From: Marinobacterium marinum
GTDB taxonomy: Bacteria; Pseudomonadota; Gammaproteobacteria; Pseudomonadales; Balneatricaceae
Reading direction: 5' to 3'
DNA length: 64,000 bases
Assembly: GCF_013868415.1 (NCBI RefSeq)
Contig: NZ_JACEMT010000029.1
Span: forward strand, 1 to 64,000
The number at the start of each line of letters is the position of its first letter. Position 1 is the stretch's first letter. Below are positions 59,489 to 64,000 of this stretch, one piece after another. The notes below the pieces were generated by a model. That model ran no database searches, was not told where the DNA came from, and saw only the letters and a program-made list of their open reading frames with translations. A program made the translations under genes and the position numbers.

Positions 59489-61480
59489 ATGGCAGGTTTT
59501 AGTACAGCAGTTACGGGTCTGAAGGCGTCCACCACCATGCTGGACGTGGCTGGTAACAACATCGCTAACTCCAGTACCGTCGGCTTCAAGGCTTCACGCA
59601 CCGAATTTGGTGATATTTATGCCACGGCTGTTGTGGGAGCCGGGTCAGCCAACGTGGCCGGTTCGGGTGTGACCGTGACCGATATCGCTCAGGACTTCAA
59701 GGCGGGCACGATTGAGTTCACCAACAATAACCTGGATCTGGCCATCAATGGCTCGGGTTTCTTTCAGCTGGATGACGGTCAGGGCGGGGTGACCTATACC
59801 CGGGCCGGTGCGTTCGAGCTGAACAAGGAAGGGTATATTGTTTCCAAGAACGGCAAGTTCCTGCAGGGGTATGGTCTGGATGCCGACGGCAACCGCTTGC
59901 CGATCGGTGACATGGCGGTGACTCAGAAGGAAAGCCCGCCCAAGGCCACCACCGAAATCGACCTGTCATTCAACATCGATGATCGCAAGGACTCCAGCAC
60001 GCTGTTGCCGACCTACGACAAGGACGAGCCGGGCTCATTCACCTGGACAACAACCGATCGCGTATTCGACAGTCTGGGTAACGAGCATACGATCAAGTAC
60101 AACTTTGCCGAACAGCGCCCGGTTCGTCAGGTGTTGGACTTCAATGTTTCGGGGACCCCCTTTTCGGTTACCAACCCTGATGGCTCAACGGCTGCAGGTG
60201 CGATTGCTTCTGTGTCGGGTGTAGGTCTGTCTCCGGCCGATTTTACGGGTGGTTACCTGGACCCGACATCGACGGCCTATCAGGCCCTGAGTGAGGCAGA
60301 CCCCAGAATCGATCTGGCCAGCGTGGCCTATGATGGCGCCAACCGTGTCAGCTTCGAGCTGAAGGCCAGCGCAACCGATGCCGGTGATCTCATTGTTGCC
60401 GATGACACCGGTGAGGTGGCCAATATCAATACGCGGGTGGAAGATCGTTATCGTGATGCCAACGAGGTGCGGGTGTATAACCTGGATCTGGCCGGAGTTA
60501 ATGAAACCATCAGCATTGCCGGGGTTGATATCCCGGTGGGGGCCGGTGATGATTCCGCCGAGAAGCAGGCGGAGCTGATCAATGCGCAGCAGGCTCGTAT
60601 CGTTGACAAGCATCCGGCTATCGAGTCAGTGAATGCAGAGACCTACATCGATGCCAGTGGCGTCTCTCAGGTCAAACTGATCATTCGTTACAAGTCGGAC
60701 GAAGGCAACATCCCTGATGCCGTTTCCGGCGGCGTCGACCCCTATCCGGTGTCGGTTGCCGGGGTGTCGCAGGATATCGCGTGGGATGATGATCGGGCAT
60801 ATCAGGGCGATAACTCCTATATGGGGTATTACCGCATGTATGCCTACCTGAACAATACCGAAATGCTGGATATCGGCAAGTTGCAGGACCCGGGTGCCGG
60901 GACCTCTTCTGAACCCGGTCCCATTATGGTCAAGTTCAATCCGACCAACGGCCTGCTCAGCGAAATCAACGGTGAGCCTATTGCGGCAGGCACGCAGGTG
61001 CCCAGTATCACCATCAAGGGGGCCGATCCGGCCAACGACCTGACCGAAATCAAATTGGACCTGACCGGTTCGACCCAGTTCGCGTCGGCCTCCATCGTGA
61101 ACAACATTCAGCAAAACGGTTATACCAAGGGTGACCTGATCGGGGTGACCTTTGCCGGTACGGGTGAAATGATCGCGTCTTTCAGTAATGGCCAGAACCA
61201 GGCGTTGGGCGTGGTTGCGATCGCATCCTTTGAAAACCAGGCCGGTCTTCAGCCCAGTGGCGATACTGAATGGACAGCAACGCTTGATTCCGGCGATGCG
61301 GTGTTGAACCCGCCGGGTACAGGGCTGAACGGTACTCTGCGCTCGGCTGCGCTGGAAGCGTCCAACGTGGATCTGTCAGCAGAGCTGGTGAAACTGATTG
61401 AAGGTCAGCGTAATTTCCAGGCCAACTCCAAAACGCTGGAAACCCTGAATACGGTGACGCAGACCATTCTGCAAATCTGA
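59489..61480 (+). CDS. flgE: flagellar hook protein FlgE
   Basis: A 663-residue hook protein, longer than the roughly 400 residues of enteric FlgE. The N-terminal part has LDVAGNNIANSSTVGFKASR, then FTNNNLDLAINGSGFFQLDD; the C-terminal part has LRSAALEASNVDLSAELVKL, then QRNFQANSKTLETLN. The extra length lies in the exposed middle domains (about 160-480), as seen in several marine gammaproteobacteria. Ends just before a strong terminator. Confidence 0.95.
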   Translation: MAGFSTAVTGLKASTTMLDVAGNNIANSSTVGFKASRTEFGDIYATAVVGAGSANVAGSGVTVTDIAQDFKAGTIEFTNNNLDLAINGSGFFQLDDGQGGVTYTRAGAFELNKEGYIVSKNGKFLQGYGLDADGNRLPIGDMAVTQKESPPKATTEIDLSFNIDDRKDSSTLLPTYDKDEPGSFTWTTTDRVFDSLGNEHTIKYNFAEQRPVRQVLDFNVSGTPFSVTNPDGSTAAGAIASVSGVGLSPADFTGGYLDPTSTAYQALSEADPRIDLASVAYDGANRVSFELKASATDAGDLIVADDTGEVANINTRVEDRYRDANEVRVYNLDLAGVNETISIAGVDIPVGAGDDSAEKQAELINAQQARIVDKHPAIESVNAETYIDASGVSQVKLIIRYKSDEGNIPDAVSGGVDPYPVSVAGVSQDIAWDDDRAYQGDNSYMGYYRMYAYLNNTEMLDIGKLQDPGAGTSSEPGPIMVKFNPTNGLLSEINGEPIAAGTQVPSITIKGADPANDLTEIKLDLTGSTQFASASIVNNIQQNGYTKGDLIGVTFAGTGEMIASFSNGQNQALGVVAIASFENQAGLQPSGDTEWTATLDSGDAVLNPPGTGLNGTLRSAALEASNVDLSAELVKLIEGQRNFQANSKTLETLNTVTQTILQI

Positions 61481-61495
61481 TTACAGCTACAGTTG

Positions 61496-61520
61496 AAAGC
61501 CGGGCCTAAGCCCGGCTTTT
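61496..61520 (+). terminator. Rho-independent terminator after flgE
   Basis: AAAGCCGGGC at 61496-61505 and GCCCGGCTTT at 61510-61519 form a perfect 10-bp stem with a 4-base loop CTAA, followed by T. It ends the flgBCDE transcription unit; flgF has its own promoter. Confidence 0.9.
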
Positions 61521-61527
61521 CTGTTTA

Positions 61528-61544
61528 TGGCACATAGTTTGCTT
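61528..61544 (+). promoter_or_regulatory. sigma-54 promoter of flgF
   Basis: TGGCAC-ATAGT-TTGCTT at 61528-61544 fits the sigma-54 consensus at both elements. It lies directly behind the flgE terminator and 49 bp before the flgF start, so flgFGHI form a separate unit. Confidence 0.85.
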
Positions 61545-61592
61545 AATCCATGATAACGAATCGGAAACGGCAAGCCTTTACCGGAGCAGTGG

Positions 61593-62336
61593 ATGGATAA
61601 GGTCCTTTATGTCGCCATGACGGGCGCACGTGAAAACATGCTGGCGCAGCAGGTGCATGCCAACAACCTGGCGAATGCAACGACTACCGCATTCAAGCAT
61701 GACCTGGAGCAGGCGCGTGCCATGCGGGTACTGGGTGACGGCTTTGAGTCACGAGTGTATTCGATGAGCGAGCGCCCGGGTACCAACCTGGAAAGTGGTA
61801 CGCTGATGCAAACCGGACGAGATCTGGATCTGGCTATTGAAGGTAATGGCTGGATGGCGGTGCGTGGCCCCGATGGCAACGAGGTTTACACCCGTAATGG
61901 TGGGCTGCAGATCAATGCCGCCAATCAGCTGGTGACAGGCAGTGGCTTGCCGGTATTGGGCAACGGGGGGATCCCGATTATTATTCCGCCGGCTGAAAAT
62001 ATTTTTATCGCCAATGATGGCACGATCACCATTCGCCCACTGGGTGAAGCGGCAGCCGAAGTGGCGCTGGTGGATCAGATCAAGCTGGTACAGCCGCAGG
62101 ATGATGCTCTGTACAAGGGGCGGGACGGTTTCATGCATACGGATAACGATATTCCCCTGCCTCAGGCGCTGGGTGTGCAGGTCCGCTCCGGTTATCTGGA
62201 GGCGAGCAACGTCAATGCCGTGGCGGATCTGACAGCCATGATTAGCCTGTCTCGACAATTCGAGATGCAGGTCAAAATGATGAAAACAGCCGAAGAGAAC
62301 TCTTCTGCGGCTGCCAAAATTCTGCAAATGAGCTGA
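61593..62336 (+). CDS. flgF: flagellar rod protein FlgF
   Basis: A 247-residue proximal rod protein: VAMTGARENMLAQQVHANNLANATTTAFKHD at the front, LDLAIEGNGWMAVRGPDG in the middle and the GYLEASNVNAVADLTAMISLSRQFEMQV C-terminal helix. Length and order before flgG are standard. Confidence 0.95.
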   Translation: MDKVLYVAMTGARENMLAQQVHANNLANATTTAFKHDLEQARAMRVLGDGFESRVYSMSERPGTNLESGTLMQTGRDLDLAIEGNGWMAVRGPDGNEVYTRNGGLQINAANQLVTGSGLPVLGNGGIPIIIPPAENIFIANDGTITIRPLGEAAAEVALVDQIKLVQPQDDALYKGRDGFMHTDNDIPLPQALGVQVRSGYLEASNVNAVADLTAMISLSRQFEMQVKMMKTAEENSSAAAKILQMS

Positions 62337-62358
62337 TAACGTTTAAGGAGTATCAACC

Positions 62359-63144
62359 ATGCACGGTGCCTTGCATGTGGCCAAAACCGGCTTGAGCGCT
62401 CAGGATACCCAGCTCAAGGTCATCTCCAATAACCTGGCCAACGTCAGTACGGTCGGATTCAAAAAGGATCGCCTGGAATTCGAGGATCTGCTGTATCAGA
62501 TCCGTCGTCAGCCGGGGGCCGCCACCAGTGAAGACTCTCAGTTGCCATCGGGGCTTCAGCTGGGCAGCGGTGTGCGTACGGTTGGTACCCAGAAGCTGTT
62601 TCACACGGGCGATATGCAGATTACCGATCAGCCGTTTGATGTAGCGATCAATGGGCGTGGGTTCCTGCAGGTGATGCAGCCCAACGGCGATATTGCCTAC
62701 ACCCGGAATGGTGAGCTGCACATTGATGGCGAGAATCGTCTGGTAACAGCAGAGGGCTATCTGGTTGAACCGGCCATCACCCTGCCGGGCGAAGTGACCA
62801 ACTTTTCGGTTGGTGGCGATGGTACGGTCAGCGTGACGGTGGCCGGCGACCCCGATCCGCAGGAGCTTGGACAGCTGGAGCTGGCCGATTTTGTGAACCC
62901 TCAGGGCTTGCAGGCCGTGGGGCAAAACCTGTTCATCGAAACAGCGGCCAGTGGCGCGCCGATTGTGGGAGTGCCGGGTGAAGAGGGGCGTGGCCTTTTA
63001 AAGCAGGGGATGCTGGAAGGGTCCAATGTCAATGCGGTTGAGGAACTGGTGGATATGATCACGACCCAGCGTGCCTATGAGATGAACTCCAAAGTCATCT
63101 CTACCGCTGATGAAATGCTCGGCTACGTCAGCCAGCAGCTGTAA
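62359..63144 (+). CDS. flgG: flagellar distal rod protein FlgG
   Basis: A 261-residue distal rod protein with LKVISNNLANVSTVGFKKDRLEFEDLLYQ, PFDVAINGRGFLQVMQPNG and the GSNVNAVEELVDMITTQRAYEMNSKVI C terminus. AAGGAG precedes the ATG. The length equals the family standard (about 260). Confidence 0.97.
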   Translation: MHGALHVAKTGLSAQDTQLKVISNNLANVSTVGFKKDRLEFEDLLYQIRRQPGAATSEDSQLPSGLQLGSGVRTVGTQKLFHTGDMQITDQPFDVAINGRGFLQVMQPNGDIAYTRNGELHIDGENRLVTAEGYLVEPAITLPGEVTNFSVGGDGTVSVTVAGDPDPQELGQLELADFVNPQGLQAVGQNLFIETAASGAPIVGVPGEEGRGLLKQGMLEGSNVNAVEELVDMITTQRAYEMNSKVISTADEMLGYVSQQL

Positions 63145-63168
63145 TCAATCAAGCAGGGGATGAGACGA

Positions 63169-63846
63169 ATGAAAACGGGTATGCGGGTGCTGCTACTGGC
63201 GGCCGCGGTAGTGTTGACCGGTTGCGTCAATAAAGCGCCCAAGCCGGATAATCCCCATTATGCACCGATTCAGCCGGTACAGATGCAGCAGCCTCAGCCG
63301 GTCACCGGGTCGATCTATCAGGCGGCGACCAGTATGGATCTGTACAGTGACGGGCGTGCCCATCGGGTTGGCGATATTATCACGGTGGTGCTGACGGAGC
63401 GGACGCAGTCGTCCAAAAGTGCTTCGACCACGGTAGACAAGACTAACGACATGTCGATCGGCGCACCGAACGTGTTGGGACATGAGGTAAAGGTGTTTGG
63501 TAATCCGTTGAGTGCCTCCATGAACTCCAACACGGCTTTTGATGGCGAAGGCAGTTCGGATATGAGCAATAGCCTGAGCGGCAACATCACGGTGACCGTT
63601 CATCAGGTATTGCCGAACGGCAACCTGCTGGTGCGAGGAGAAAAGTGGCTGACCCTGAATCAGGGGGATGAGTATATCCGTATCAGCGGCCTGGTGCGTA
63701 AGCAGGATGTCGGGCCGGACAACCGGGTCCCCTCGACTCGGCTGGCCGATGCGCGTATCACTTATAGTGGTACCGGGGCCACGCATGATTCCAATGTAAT
63801 GGGCTGGCTGGCGCGTTTCTTTATCAGTCCTCTGTGGCCTTTCTGA
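63169..63846 (+). CDS. flgH: flagellar L-ring lipoprotein FlgH
   Basis: A 225-residue outer-membrane lipoprotein. The signal peptide has a lipobox (VLTGC). It also has [30 protein letters not shown], then [31 protein letters not shown], the L-ring core. I chose the ATG at 63169 because AGGGG lies 9 bases upstream; the ATG at 63160 directly abuts the site. Confidence 0.95.
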   Translation: MKTGMRVLLLAAAVVLTGCVNKAPKPDNPHYAPIQPVQMQQPQPVTGSIYQAATSMDLYSDGRAHRVGDIITVVLTERTQSSKSASTTVDKTNDMSIGAPNVLGHEVKVFGNPLSASMNSNTAFDGEGSSDMSNSLSGNITVTVHQVLPNGNLLVRGEKWLTLNQGDEYIRISGLVRKQDVGPDNRVPSTRLADARITYSGTGATHDSNVMGWLARFFISPLWPF

Positions 63847-63853
63847 GGTATCG

Positions 63854-64000
63854 ATGATGGCTAAGTTGCTGCAAACCTGTATGTTGTTGATGTCCGCCCT
63901 GTGTGTCTGTCTGCCGGTTCAGGCGGAGCGCATCAAGGATATTGCCAGTGTTGCCGGAGTACGGGCCAACCAGTTGGTCGGCTATGGTTTGGTGGTGGGG
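63854..64000 (+). CDS. flgI: flagellar P-ring protein FlgI (partial)
   Basis: The first 49 codons of a P-ring protein: a signal peptide ([18 protein letters not shown], then LPVQA), then [25 protein letters not shown], which is the conserved FlgI N terminus. GAGG precedes the ATG. The gene runs off the end of the window. Confidence 0.93.
   Translation, partial: MMAKLLQTCMLLMSALCVCLPVQAERIKDIASVAGVRANQLVGYGLVVG

Overview
The window is chromosomal DNA from a motile, marine-type gammaproteobacterium in the broad Oceanospirillales/Pseudomonadales range. This is inferred from the order flgN-flgM-flgA / cheV-cheR-flgBCDE-flgFGHI, from clear sigma-54 and sigma-28 type flagellar promoters, and from moderately high GC in the core genes; the species cannot be named from this sequence. 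About 54 kb of the window is accessory DNA lying next to a tRNA-Arg(CCT) gene at 54085-54161. The last 10 kb is conserved flagellar core.

Layout. 1-2532 is a complete-looking IS66-family element that has cut the 5' part off a tyrosine integrase (2533-2901). 2999-10719 holds four unusual genes: an RNase H-like/TPR protein, a ThiL/PurM-like protein, a thymidylate-synthase-like protein and an AlbA_2-NACHT protein. 10835-14401 is a scarred segment: an IS3-family element splits a small gene, and a second IS3-family transposase is a pseudogene. 15036-20780 carries a GYF-domain membrane protein, a WYL regulator, a HEPN protein, and an AT-rich TerB-like / glycine-rich membrane / LRAT-like / YkgJ-like group. 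20881-26810 looks like plasmid, ICE or satellite-phage debris: radC, a DUF932 gene, a recombination-directionality-like gene, a YqaJ remnant, AlpA and two replication-associated-type proteins. 27035-28215 is a coupled pair ending in a TIR-like protein.

28325-45686 is a complete type I BREX phage-defence locus (brxR, brxA, brxB, brxC, pglX, pglZ, brxL). Three genes are inserted between pglX and pglZ: a GmrSD-type DUF262/HNH protein and an ATPase plus HNH pair resembling Septu. Downstream follow a second DUF262 protein, a tightly coupled zinc-finger / coiled-coil / Hsp70-like trio (47761-51918), a secreted protein and a NYN-LOTUS-cold-shock protein. The whole stretch reads as a stacked defence island.

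The best candidates for undescribed systems are: (1) the 2999-10719 cluster, which pairs two nucleotide-metabolism folds with a nuclease-like protein and a NACHT NTPase; (2) the 47761-51918 Hsp70 trio; (3) the TerB/glycine-zipper/LRAT trio at 17962-20512. The tRNA-Arg gene also shows an apparently paired change of the normally near-universal G19-C56 tertiary pair to U19-A56. All functional statements rest on motif reading; no database search was run.
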